In this document: positions 7,721 through 17,204 of the stretch, in pieces
Position numbering within the stretch: position 1 is the stretch's first letter
Layout: each line of letters begins with the position of its first letter
Source: Desulfovibrionaceae bacterium
GTDB taxonomy: Bacteria; Desulfobacterota; Desulfovibrionia; Desulfovibrionales; Desulfovibrionaceae
Assembly (NCBI GenBank): GCA_017454105.1
Contig: JAFTDR010000054.1
Location: forward strand, 1-42,417
DNA: 42,417 nucleotides
Direction of reading: 5' to 3'
The notes under the pieces: generated by a model
The model's input: only the letters and a program-made list of their open reading frames with translations
What the model was told of the DNA's origin: nothing
Databases searched by the model: none
Program-made: the position numbers and the translations under genes

Positions 7721-10700
7721 GGCTTAGACCATGCTGTTCTGCAAGCGTCCCAAGCGCGTCACTGCCCAAAGGACCGCGCTCATCGCTGATCAATCGCGCG
7801 ACAATCTGGCCAGCTATTGACTCAGGCGTCGCGTCCGCTCGAAGGGAGAGGCCAAGCGGTCGGCCCGCCCGCTCCTCAAGTGCAAGACCAAGTTCAACGC
7901 CCATGAGCGAATCAATGCCCAGAGCAAGAAGCGACTGGCCAGGCAGTATAGCTTGGGGCTTAGCCCGCACAACGCGCGCAATCGCAAGCGTCACCTCATG
8001 GAGGATAAAGTCGTAGCTCTCCTCCTTCCCAAAACCGGCAATCTGCTCAAGCCATGTCGCCTCTCTGTCCTCAAAGGCTGAGGGCAGAAGGAGGTTTGCA
8101 AAGCGCGGATCTTTTGCTTGCGGTTGCGCAGAAAACGCCTTCCAACTACATCGGAAGACTGTCACAACTGGCGGAAGAACGCAACGCTCGGCCAAATCCA
8201 TAGCCGCAGAGAGCGCATCGCGGGCTTTCATGGGCACAATGCCGCTTTTTTCCGCAAGCCTGTCCCGTGTCGCCTGGTCGCGCTCAAGCATGCCAGTGTC
8301 CGCAATGGCGCCCCAGGCTATCGCCTGCCCTGGCAGGCCAAGCGCCCTGCGGCGGCGTATTAAGCCCTCCATGGCCGCATTGGCCGCAACATAATTCACC
8401 TGCCCAGGATTTCCGATTAGCGTCGTAACCGACGAATAGACAACAAAGAAGTCCAAGGGGAGGTTGCGACTTGCTTCATGGAGGAGGAGCGCGCCCTTGA
8501 CCTTAGGCAAAAGAACACGCGCAAGACGCTCTTCTGTCATTGAGGCGACAAGGCCATCGTCTAACAGAGCTGCTGCGTGGACAATTCCCCGAAGTGTTGG
8601 AAGATCTGGCAGGATGTCAGAAAAAAGATGGGCAATTGCGCCTTCATCGGTCACGTCGCAGGCCAAAGGCACAATCGAGGCCTCTGGATAGCGTTCTTTA
8701 AGCGCATCCAATGCCTGCGTACGGACACCACTGCGACTTATAAGCACAAGACTCTTGGCCCCACGCGCAAGCAATTGCTCGGCTGTTGCAAGACCAAAGC
8801 CCTGCGTTCCGCCAGTCACAAGATAGCTTGCGTTAGGCTCAACTGGAAAGAGCGGGTGCATACTCGCGCGCTCGTCCGCCACGGTTTGGCCTAACTCGCT
8901 CTTTGGCGGTATGACGACAATCTTGCCCACATGGCGCGACTGCTGCATTGAGCGGAAGGCCTCGTCCACAAAGGCTGCAGGATAGACATTGGCCGGCAGG
9001 GGAAACCAGAGCCCCTCGGCAAATTTCTGCATGACCTCGCGGAAAAGACGGGCGCCTAAGTCCTCGCGCTCACGCATCAGCTGATCCAAATCAATACCAA
9101 AATAAGAGATATTCTGGCGGAAAGGACGGAGCCTTAGCGGAGAATTCGCGTAGAAATCGCTCTTGCCAAGTTCTAAGAAACGCCCGAAGGGCCGTAAGAG
9201 GGCTAGGCCCTCGTTCATGGCCTCACCTGCGAGGGAATTGAGAACGCAGTCGACCCCCTCACCCCCAGTGTCTTTGCGGATCGCCTCCGCAAAATCAAGG
9301 GAGCGGGAATCATAGACATGCTGCACCCCAAGGAGCCGTATAAGAGCCCGCTTGGCCTCAGATCCCGCTGTCGCATAGACTTGAACACCAAGGCCCATGG
9401 CTATCTGTATGGCTGCAAGGCCCACCCCACCGGCCGCACCGTGCAGGAGAAGACGTTCCCCTTCCTGCATGTGGGCAAGAGTAACCAAAGCATAGTAGGC
9501 TGTACAGAAAGCGACGGGCACTGTTGCTGCAGAGGGCATATCCCATTCGTCTGGAATTTTCACACAGGTTGCCGCACGCGTTGTCACATGACTTGCAAAA
9601 CAGTGCGCGGCAAACGCGCAGACCCGGTCACCTTGTGCAAATTCCGTAACAGACGAGCCAACTTCTTCGATTTCCCCCGCACACTCAATCCCAAGACAGG
9701 GCCCAGAGAGACCCTGTTCCAAAGCCTCCTCAGGGAGGAGATTCATGGCCCAGAGGACATCGCGGAAATTAAGGCCAGTTGCGCACACGCGTATGCGCAC
9801 ACAGTCAGGGGGGAGCTCCTCATTGCTCACAGGAATCCAAGATAAGCTCTCCAAATGGCCGGGATCGTCTATAGCAAGCCTAAGAGTAGGCTTAGAACCA
9901 TCAGCACGTTCAGATAGGCTACGGGCAGAGGAGAGCGTATAGGCCCGCTCACAGAGCCGCTTAGGCCCCAAAAGTCTGAGCTCTCGCTCAAAGGTTTGAC
10001 CACCTGCTATGCCCAAGAGCGCGTCTGCGAGATTCGCCGCATAATCACAGCCGTGAACAGCAATGCGGAAGAGCGCACAATCTGGGTACTCATTGGCTGC
10101 GACTCGAAGCGCACCAAGCAGGGCGCAGGCCCAAGGCGAATCCATTGTGTAAGACAAAAGAAAGACAAAACGCACAGCAGGTCTGCCATTGGCGTCCCAG
10201 GCTTGGGCCAAGGCTGTGACAAGACGTGTTGCGTGGAGAACCGCGGCGTACTCATCTCTTGGCTCGACATCTCTTGGCTCAACATCTACGCCTACGGGTA
10301 TCACAAGAAGAGAATGCGCAAAAAGGTCCCCCCAAGAGTCCGTGCGCGCAAGATCCGCTGTGGTACATTGCGCATGTATTCCATAGGGCGCAAGTGTTTG
10401 CACAAGTTCCTCGCCAAAGTGGCCAAGCTCACTATCGCAGACAAAGGGGAGCGTGAGACTTTTTTGCAGAGAACCGCTCCTTCCGCGCCGCGCAAGCAGA
10501 AGACTTGCGCCTCGTAGCGATACGGAGTGGACATCTGTGAAACCGGCCAAAGTGAGCGCCTCTTCCCAGGAATCGTGCGGCATAAGCCGCGATACGGGAT
10601 CGCCATTCTCTTTGGATGCGGTCCACCAAGTGGAATCAAGCCCATTTAGGATATCCTGCTCAAAGGACGGATGCGGCTCAAGAAGAAGGAGGAGGCCTCC

Positions 10701-13700
10701 AGGCAAAAGGCGGTCGCGGACACGGGCAAGCGCCCGAACAAGATCGTCTGCGAGATTCAGTGTGTTTGCAAGCAAAATCCCATGGGCCAGGGGAAGGGCC
10801 GCGTCCTCACACTCCTTGTGGGTACTTTCCTCTGTGATATCCCAGGGCACATAGTGCGCAGAAGACGAAGTCTTAGAGATATGTAAAGACGGATCGCAAA
10901 TCCACAGATCGAGATCGCTCAGTTCTGGCTCAAGCTGCCAGAGCGCTGAGCGCGAAAAGCCATTTACGATCACAGTCCGCCCAGAAAAGGGCGCAAGAAG
11001 CTTACGAACATGCGGCAGAGCCTCTAAGAGAAGCGTCTTTGCATACGCATCTTTTAGCGGTGCCAGATCGACATTCTCTCCTTTAATATAGGCATGAATG
11101 CCTGCAAGAAGGAGGGCTAAGGGAGCATGGTCGGGTGAGCGCTCAAAGAAGAGCGTCTGCCAGAGTTCTGCAAAATCGGGAAGGGCCTCAAAACGCGCTC
11201 TGTGCAGTGCCGCGCGCCGCACATATTCTGCTGGCGCTCGAGAACTCTCGATTTCTGGAAGAAGGGCCTCGCAGCTTGCTGCAAGAAGCGCGTCAAATGG
11301 ATCGGGCTCGTTTGCCTCGTTTGTCTGATTGAAAACCGCCTTGCAGGCAGAAAAAAGTTCATCCGGCACAGAGGCCTCAACCACTCGGTCTAACTCAAAG
11401 CGCGTCGCCACATAGTCGGCAAGAGGCGCCATCGCAAGTCTTGGGACCACGCGGGCGCGCCCACCAGAGAGGGTTAAAAGCACAGCCCCTGTCTCATCAG
11501 TGTACACAAGAGAACAGGTGATTGTCCGCTCACTCCGCTTCTCAAGAGTAAAGAGCGCGTAGGCGGGTGTTCCCTTCGCGTAGAGGACGCAGCGGTCAAA
11601 CCAGTACGGAAGCCAAGGGGCCTGTGAGTCCGAGACAAGCAGAAAGAGAAGCTGCAAGCCCGCATCCACAAGATTTGGGGGAAAGAGCAGACGGTTATCA
11701 GGGATATTGGGCGCAAGTTTTGCGAGGAGACTCTCCCCGTTTTTCCAAAGTGCCTGAACCGGACTAAAGACTGGCCCATAGACCATATTGCAGGCCTGTG
11801 TGGCTAAAACCAGATCCTTGCAGGGAACACTCTCCCCAAAGGATGCGGGATTATGCGCAAAAGCGTAGGGCTCTGGCCGCATCTGTGATGTCCGCTTAAG
11901 GCGGCCACGCGTAACTATGGTCTCCTCGGCCTCCTGCATATAGGGACGCGAGCTTGTCCGAACTTCACCGTCAGCCAGCTCTAAACTTGTCGCTAAGACG
12001 ACTGAGTGATCGTGTTCAAGGCTGACTGGTCTAAGAATCGCTGTGTTTGAAAGTTCCAGAGGGTAGGCGCCAAACTGTGCGGCCCCACAGGCAAAGGTCA
12101 TCTCCAAAAAACAGGCGGCCGGATAAAGGACACTTTCGCCAACCTTGTGATCGGCAAGCCAAGGAAATTTCTCAAGATCGAGCACGCTCTCAAAGCGCGT
12201 ACTCCGGCCATCACGGTAGCCAAGTAAGGGATCGACTGTGCCCTGCAAAAGATAGTTTCGGCACTCGGGGCTGCGCTCAAGAGCCACAGGATTTGCGGCA
12301 AAGGCATAAGTTGGGCAATTTGAGCGGATAAAACCGTGATTTGCCGAAAGATGGCGGTGCAAAACATCTGGCCAGCCATGGACCCAGGCCGTCTTCCAGA
12401 GATCAGTGACATAGGCCGCATTGTCCGCATTTTTCTGCATGCTGTGTCCAACCCAGCCCTCGGCATTGGCTGCACGCAGGGCCTGGCGAAGATACTGCTG
12501 CAAAATGGCATGCGGGCTAACCTCAAGAAAGAGGCGAACACCCATGGCTATTGCGCGCATGGCCGTCGCATGGAAGAGAACAGGATAGCGGATATTGCGC
12601 CACCAGTACTCAGCCCCAAAATCATCCGGCTCAAAATTGGGCTCAAAGCGCTCGCAGTCAATGTCTGGGATCCTTTGGCCAACAGAGGAGAGGAAGGGGA
12701 TGCGCGGCGCATGCGTCGTAATCCCAGAGAGGGAGGATAAAAGTTCCTCGCGTATGCCCTCCATGGCTTTTGAGTGGAAGGCATAGTCGAGTGGCAGCAT
12801 CTTACAGTAGCTCCGCTCACCCTCAAGGACAGTTTTAAGCGCAAGAAGACCCCGCTCAGATCCTGACAGGGTCAAGGATGAAGGGGCATTGATGCCAGCA
12901 AGCTCAACTTCACCAAGAGCGACTTCGCGCGCAAGGCGCATAAAGCGCTCAGGCGAGAGCTTTGCTGCGGCCATGCGGCCAAGGCCCTTTGTCTTTCCCT
13001 GGCAGAGGCTGCGGATATAGACAATGCGCACAGCGTCTTTAAGCGAGACAAGGCCGCTTTCTTGCACGGCACTCACTTCGCCCACACTGTGGCCAAAAAC
13101 AAGATCCGGCACAATGCCCTGCTCAGCTAAAACCGCACAGAGCCCTGTTTGAATCAAAAAAAGCAGGGGTTGGGTCACTTCTGTGCGCTCAAGATCCGCA
13201 GAATCGGCCCGCACAAGGAGATCAAGGAGGTCGATTCCAGAAATTGCGCGGAAGAGTTCCGCAACTTCCTGGGCCTTGTCGGCAAAGCAAGGGATGCGCA
13301 GAAGATCGCGGCCCATGCCCTGCCAGTGGCAGCCATTGCCGGCAAAGACAAAGGCGGTCTTAGCTCCCAAAATTGCCCGTCCACTCACGACCTTGGATGC
13401 CGAGAAATCACCAGACGCATAGGCCGAAAGCTTGTGCATAAGTGTTGGCGTATCCTCGCCTGTCACAAGCAGGCGCTCGGGCATGGCATCTCGATAGAAT
13501 GCGAGCGTTTCAGCAAAAAGGCCTTCATTTTCAGGTGTCGCCTCGAGTGCCTTGGCGAGACGCTTGGCTGATACTGCGAGGCTCGCTTCGCTTTTTGCCT
13601 GGATAAAGAGATTTGGCACAAAGAAAGATTTGGGACACGTCTTGTCCCTTGCGGCTTCGAGCAAAACATGGCCATTTGCGCCGCCAAAACCAAAGGAATT

Positions 13701-14936
13701 CACGCCAACATACTGTGCCGCGGGATCGGATATGGGCTCTAGAGTTAAGGGAACATGGAGATGCAAGCCTGCAAAATCAATTGCCGGGTTTAACTTTGTA
13801 ATATGGATCTGCGGCGGCACAGCACGCTTGTCCAACACAGTCAAGGCTTTCATGATCCCGGCCATAGCCGACGCTGTCTCAAGGTGGCCTAGCGCGCATT
13901 TGACGGATCCAATAGGCAAAACCTGTGAGCGCTTACTCCCTAGTGCCCGGCCAATGGCCAAAGCCTCAATCGGATCCCCAACTGTTGTTCCTGTTCCGTG
14001 GGCTTCGAGATAGGCGAGCCTATCTGGATGACAGTTCGCCGCATCGTAGAGTGTCGCAAGCAGACTTTCCTGGGCTTTGGCCGAGGGCAGGGCTATGCCC
14101 TGCGTTCTGCCGTCACTATTGCAGTCCACACCGCGGATTACGGCGTGGATATGCCGGCCGTGGGCTAAAGCCTCTGTGAGCGGCTCAAGCACAAGGACGC
14201 CACCGCCCTCAGAGCGCACATAGCCGTCCCCTGCGGCGTCAAAGACTTTGCAGCGGCCGCTTTGTGAGAGCATGTGTGCCTGGGAGAAGCCCACAAAGGG
14301 ATAGGGGGCAAGCAAAACATTGACCCCACAGGCAAGCGCCATTTGACTTGCGCCCTGCGCAAGGAGAAGGGCTGCCTGGTAGAGAGCGTAGAGAGAGGAG
14401 GAGCAGGCAGTATCCAGGGTGAAGCTTGGTCCGTGAAAATCAAAAATATACGAAATGCGGTTTGCGATAATACTCAAATTTGTGCCTGTCATGCTGTACG
14501 GACTTGTGGCACAGAGATCATCGGCATGACAGGTCCCGCTGTCCGGGCTCGCCGCCCCGACAACAACAGCCGTGTCAGAGCCGGCAAGCGACGAGGGGCA
14601 TATGCCTGCATCCTCGAGGGCTTCCCAGGTCAGCTCAAGAAGAATCCGCTGCTGTGGATCCATGGAGGCCGCCTCCTTGGGCGATATGCCAAAGAATGCG
14701 GCATCGAAATCATAGATATGCTCAAGAACGCCCGCCTGCACGGAAACCGTTGTCCCCGGATGCACCCTATTCGGATGATAAAAACGATCCGTGTCCCAGC
14801 GGTCGGCGGGCAAAGACGAGATTAAGTCCCTCCCGTCACGCAGAATCGACCAGAGATCGGCTAAGCTTGCGCATCCTCCAGGAAAGCGCAATCCCACACC
14901 GACAATGGCTATAGGCATCGTGATACAAGATCTCAT
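7707..14936 (-). CDS. iterative highly reducing type I polyketide/fatty-acid synthase, RkpA-like
   Basis: 2409 residues. Order: KS (~7-430; Cys178 in DTACSSS, His313 in EAHGTGT, His351), AT (~525-830; Ser617 in GHSVG; AFHS near 719-722 favours malonyl), DH (~895-1170; His930 and Asp1091), a degenerate methyltransferase region (~1220-1485), an apparent structural KR half (~1500-1660), ER (~1690-2010; HGAAGGVGL), KR (~2035-2260; GGTQGFGLA, Ser2169, Tyr2182, LDD as in B-type) and ACP (~2310-2385; Ser2343 in LGIDSLM). It has no thioesterase. With KR, DH and ER all present it should build a saturated chain by repeated malonyl additions. A start at 14918 (MPIAIVG) is also possible. I kept 14936 because its upstream GGA is better spaced; neither site is strong. 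It is closest in plan to RkpA and to animal fatty acid synthase. Confidence 0.93.
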   Translation of the reverse strand: MRSCITMPIAIVGVGLRFPGGCASLADLWSILRDGRDLISSLPADRWDTDRFYHPNRVHPGTTVSVQAGVLEHIYDFDAAFFGISPKEAASMDPQQRILLELTWEALEDAGICPSSLAGSDTAVVVGAASPDSGTCHADDLCATSPYSMTGTNLSIIANRISYIFDFHGPSFTLDTACSSSLYALYQAALLLAQGASQMALACGVNVLLAPYPFVGFSQAHMLSQSGRCKVFDAAGDGYVRSEGGGVLVLEPLTEALAHGRHIHAVIRGVDCNSDGRTQGIALPSAKAQESLLATLYDAANCHPDRLAYLEAHGTGTTVGDPIEALAIGRALGSKRSQVLPIGSVKCALGHLETASAMAGIMKALTVLDKRAVPPQIHITKLNPAIDFAGLHLHVPLTLEPISDPAAQYVGVNSFGFGGANGHVLLEAARDKTCPKSFFVPNLFIQAKSEASLAVSAKRLAKALEATPENEGLFAETLAFYRDAMPERLLVTGEDTPTLMHKLSAYASGDFSASKVVSGRAILGAKTAFVFAGNGCHWQGMGRDLLRIPCFADKAQEVAELFRAISGIDLLDLLVRADSADLERTEVTQPLLFLIQTGLCAVLAEQGIVPDLVFGHSVGEVSAVQESGLVSLKDAVRIVYIRSLCQGKTKGLGRMAAAKLSPERFMRLAREVALGEVELAGINAPSSLTLSGSERGLLALKTVLEGERSYCKMLPLDYAFHSKAMEGIREELLSSLSGITTHAPRIPFLSSVGQRIPDIDCERFEPNFEPDDFGAEYWWRNIRYPVLFHATAMRAIAMGVRLFLEVSPHAILQQYLRQALRAANAEGWVGHSMQKNADNAAYVTDLWKTAWVHGWPDVLHRHLSANHGFIRSNCPTYAFAANPVALERSPECRNYLLQGTVDPLLGYRDGRSTRFESVLDLEKFPWLADHKVGESVLYPAACFLEMTFACGAAQFGAYPLELSNTAILRPVSLEHDHSVVLATSLELADGEVRTSSRPYMQEAEETIVTRGRLKRTSQMRPEPYAFAHNPASFGESVPCKDLVLATQACNMVYGPVFSPVQALWKNGESLLAKLAPNIPDNRLLFPPNLVDAGLQLLFLLVSDSQAPWLPYWFDRCVLYAKGTPAYALFTLEKRSERTITCSLVYTDETGAVLLTLSGGRARVVPRLAMAPLADYVATRFELDRVVEASVPDELFSACKAVFNQTNEANEPDPFDALLAASCEALLPEIESSRAPAEYVRRAALHRARFEALPDFAELWQTLFFERSPDHAPLALLLAGIHAYIKGENVDLAPLKDAYAKTLLLEALPHVRKLLAPFSGRTVIVNGFSRSALWQLEPELSDLDLWICDPSLHISKTSSSAHYVPWDITEESTHKECEDAALPLAHGILLANTLNLADDLVRALARVRDRLLPGGLLLLLEPHPSFEQDILNGLDSTWWTASKENGDPVSRLMPHDSWEEALTLAGFTDVHSVSLRGASLLLARRGRSGSLQKSLTLPFVCDSELGHFGEELVQTLAPYGIHAQCTTADLARTDSWGDLFAHSLLVIPVGVDVEPRDVEPRDEYAAVLHATRLVTALAQAWDANGRPAVRFVFLLSYTMDSPWACALLGALRVAANEYPDCALFRIAVHGCDYAANLADALLGIAGGQTFERELRLLGPKRLCERAYTLSSARSLSERADGSKPTLRLAIDDPGHLESLSWIPVSNEELPPDCVRIRVCATGLNFRDVLWAMNLLPEEALEQGLSGPCLGIECAGEIEEVGSSVTEFAQGDRVCAFAAHCFASHVTTRAATCVKIPDEWDMPSAATVPVAFCTAYYALVTLAHMQEGERLLLHGAAGGVGLAAIQIAMGLGVQVYATAGSEAKRALIRLLGVQHVYDSRSLDFAEAIRKDTGGEGVDCVLNSLAGEAMNEGLALLRPFGRFLELGKSDFYANSPLRLRPFRQNISYFGIDLDQLMREREDLGARLFREVMQKFAEGLWFPLPANVYPAAFVDEAFRSMQQSRHVGKIVVIPPKSELGQTVADERASMHPLFPVEPNASYLVTGGTQGFGLATAEQLLARGAKSLVLISRSGVRTQALDALKERYPEASIVPLACDVTDEGAIAHLFSDILPDLPTLRGIVHAAALLDDGLVASMTEERLARVLLPKVKGALLLHEASRNLPLDFFVVYSSVTTLIGNPGQVNYVAANAAMEGLIRRRRALGLPGQAIAWGAIADTGMLERDQATRDRLAEKSGIVPMKARDALSAAMDLAERCVLPPVVTVFRCSWKAFSAQPQAKDPRFANLLLPSAFEDREATWLEQIAGFGKEESYDFILHEVTLAIARVVRAKPQAILPGQSLLALGIDSLMGVELGLALEERAGRPLGLSLRADATPESIAGQIVARLISDERGPLGSDALGTLAEQHGLSQNNG

Positions 14937-14958
14937 GAGTGTAAATCCAAATGGGCAT

Positions 14959-14988
14959 ACGGTAAAAAAAAGAACTCTTGTCTGTCAA
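14959..14988 (-). promoter_or_regulatory. possible promoter inside the kpsC-synthase terminator
   Basis: A perfect TTGACA (14983-14988 on the minus strand) lies in the terminator loop, followed after 18 bp by TACCGT (14959-14964). The -10 is weak. If real, it would restart transcription for the synthase genes just after the upstream operon ends. Confidence 0.3.
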
Positions 14989-14997
14989 ACAAGAGTT
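14964..14997 (-). terminator. intrinsic terminator between kpsC and the synthase gene
   Basis: On the minus strand AACTCTTGT and ACAAGAGTT form a perfect 9-bp stem (14989-14997 with 14973-14981) around a 7-nt loop. The stem is followed by C and eight T (14964-14971). It lies ~30 bp after the kpsC stop and ~30 bp before the synthase start. Confidence 0.85.
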
Positions 14998-15025
14998 TCT
15001 GACGCAGACATACAAGAGTAGAAGT

Positions 15026-17194
15026 CTACCTCTTTGCCCTTTCCTTGGCAAGGGCACGGACAAACGCGAGGCAATGCACAAGCATATGCCGCTTGTAGCT
15101 GTAATAGCGCGGGTAGGCAATAAGCGCGCCATAAACCAGGTGGGCGAGGGTCAAGCGCTTTGTCCGTCTAGGAAATGTGTTGCGATCGCGTGTAAGCCCC
15201 CAGCCCGCATAAAAGGGTCCGCCGTAGGTTGCAACGGGCTTGCCCCGCAAAAGGGCCTCAAAGCCTGTGAGTGATGTCAGCGTATGGACCTCGTCTGCAT
15301 TTGCCAAAACCTGCTCAATGGGCGCTGTGCGGATAATCGCGTCTGCAGAACGTATAGCATCCCCTGTGAGTGCGCCCACGCGGTTTCCGCTCACAACATC
15401 TGGGTGTTCCTTATAGAGAATATAGGCGTCAGGGTTTTCTGCGCGCACGGTTGTAAGGAGATCCGCGTTTGTGTAGATCCCCATACCCCCAAAGCGCACT
15501 GAGGCATCGTCCTCAACTTGTCCTGGCACAAGCAGGATGCGCTGATTTTTAGGGAGTTTTGGCAGATCGGATTTGCCTGAAACATTGTATTTACTGATCC
15601 CTGAGCGGACAAGCTCGTCTTGAAGTGCCAGAGCTTGGGCGAGTTCTACCTCACTGCGATCCTCCAAAAGAATGCGCTCCAAACGGCTTTCGCGGGAGGG
15701 ATCGTAGTAGATGCCCAGATCATCAAGAACTAAGGAGCCTGGGTCCATGAAATTTGAGCCAAGACCAAGAGAGCGGATAAAGCCGTCTTCCATGCGCATA
15801 AGCGGAACGTGGGCTGCCGCGCAGGCTGCATCCACAGTGTGGTCCGCTTTTGACGACCAGACAACGACATTTCCTCCCGTAGTCTGTGCGTGCGCTACTG
15901 CGCGCCCAATACTTGAGAAAAAAGTGACCTGGCTCTTTGTGCCAGAGAGAAAAGCGCGCGCATGCGGCTTTTTCCAGTGCGTAAAAAAAAGACAGGCGTG
16001 TGCGCCCGCATTGGCCATGTTGCAGGCGCGCTCATAGACAAGCGCGCGCATAGTCTCTTCTAGCGTCGTCTCTTCGCCACTCACCGGATCAATATAGCGG
16101 GGATAGAGCGCATAGGCTGCCCAAAAAAGCTCAAGCACGCTTCTTTGCCGAACGCGCCTAGGACACACTTGTTTGTCGATTGTGCACCCCCAGCCCGCAT
16201 AAAAGGGAAGCCCGTAGCAATGGACTGGGAGACCAAGCAAAAGGGCCTCAAAGCCCATCTGCGAGGTCACAGTATAGACCGCGTCGACTGTGCGCAAAAG
16301 AGCGATGGGATTTGCGTCCTGCGCTATTGTCTGCACACCCTCTGGAAGCTCTGTAAAATGCCCCTTCTTCTTGCCTGAGAGAACATCCGGATGCAGCTTA
16401 ACCCAGATTGTTGCGTCTGGATTCTCAGCGATTGCGTCATGAAGCATTGTGCGAAATACGCTATCATCTGCGAGGCCAAGGCGTATGCTCACATCGCCAA
16501 AGGTTTGGTCTAGGACAAGAATGTTTTTTTTTGCCGAAAGACGCTCTGGGGCTCCATCTGTGTGATTGTATTTGGAGAGTTTATGATCCAAAAGAAAATT
16601 TAGAGCAGATTGGGCACAAGGCACATCGTTGATCGTCCAATTCGAGTTTAACAGAGTCTCAAGGCCAGAGGGGCTACGGGCGTCATAGTAGATGCCAATT
16701 CTATCAAGAATAAGCGAATGGGGAACTCCCCCGTTCACCCCTAAATCAACTGAGCGCAGAAAGCCGTCTTCAAGGCGGATTAGAGGGAGATTATATGCTT
16801 TGGCAAAGGCCAGGGCAAAACGCCGTGTTGCCGCAAGGCGTCTTTGGGCAATCCAGACAAAAAAAGCCCGCACAAACGACATATCCCGGAGAAGAGAGGC
16901 GAGGCTTTTCGCAGGCAATTCTTCTTTTGCGCCCCAAAGAGCGACAGCTGTGCAGCCAGGAAGAAGCTTTAGGGCACAATGCGCGACTATGCCCCTTGGC
17001 AGAAAGAAAATTTGCGCGCCAAGATAGCGTTCAAGAAAGGGCAAAGAGCGCATGCCATAGGCAAAAGAGGCGACCCATGTGCGCGGGCGCTCACAAAAGA
17101 GGGCCCGCGCAAACGTAAAGAGAGCCGCACAGGGCGCAGGGAGGCTTGGGATATGCGCAGCTATGCGCCGTGCGAAATAGAAGAGATAGCGCAC
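15026..17194 (-). CDS. kpsC: KpsC capsule polysaccharide export / beta-Kdo linker transferase
   Basis: 722 residues starting with GTG; a GAGGGGG ribosome-binding site precedes it. It has the typical duplicated KpsC plan, two homologous glycosyltransferase modules about 330 residues apart. Matching motif pairs are LEDGFLRS (141) and MEDGFIRS (468), SILDR/VLDDLGIYYD, KLHPDVLSG (266) and KEHPDVVSG (596), TSQMGFEALL and TSLTGFEALL, and FYAGWG (331 and 661). The modules alternately add beta-2,4 and beta-2,7 Kdo to make the linker between lipid and capsule polymer. Its start is 10 bp after the kpsD stop. The following terminator marks it as the last gene of the lipoprotein-kpsE-kpsD-kpsC unit. Confidence 0.95.
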   Translation of the reverse strand: MRYLFYFARRIAAHIPSLPAPCAALFTFARALFCERPRTWVASFAYGMRSLPFLERYLGAQIFFLPRGIVAHCALKLLPGCTAVALWGAKEELPAKSLASLLRDMSFVRAFFVWIAQRRLAATRRFALAFAKAYNLPLIRLEDGFLRSVDLGVNGGVPHSLILDRIGIYYDARSPSGLETLLNSNWTINDVPCAQSALNFLLDHKLSKYNHTDGAPERLSAKKNILVLDQTFGDVSIRLGLADDSVFRTMLHDAIAENPDATIWVKLHPDVLSGKKKGHFTELPEGVQTIAQDANPIALLRTVDAVYTVTSQMGFEALLLGLPVHCYGLPFYAGWGCTIDKQVCPRRVRQRSVLELFWAAYALYPRYIDPVSGEETTLEETMRALVYERACNMANAGAHACLFFTHWKKPHARAFLSGTKSQVTFFSSIGRAVAHAQTTGGNVVVWSSKADHTVDAACAAAHVPLMRMEDGFIRSLGLGSNFMDPGSLVLDDLGIYYDPSRESRLERILLEDRSEVELAQALALQDELVRSGISKYNVSGKSDLPKLPKNQRILLVPGQVEDDASVRFGGMGIYTNADLLTTVRAENPDAYILYKEHPDVVSGNRVGALTGDAIRSADAIIRTAPIEQVLANADEVHTLTSLTGFEALLRGKPVATYGGPFYAGWGLTRDRNTFPRRTKRLTLAHLVYGALIAYPRYYSYKRHMLVHCLAFVRALAKERAKR

Positions 17195-17204
17195 GGAACC
17201 CCCT

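Noticed and set aside
7495..16979. Many plus-strand frames of 60-185 residues across the capsule genes
   Set aside because: They lie antisense to large genes with clear domain motifs, lack ribosome-binding sites and have the Arg/Ser/Pro-rich composition of shadow frames.
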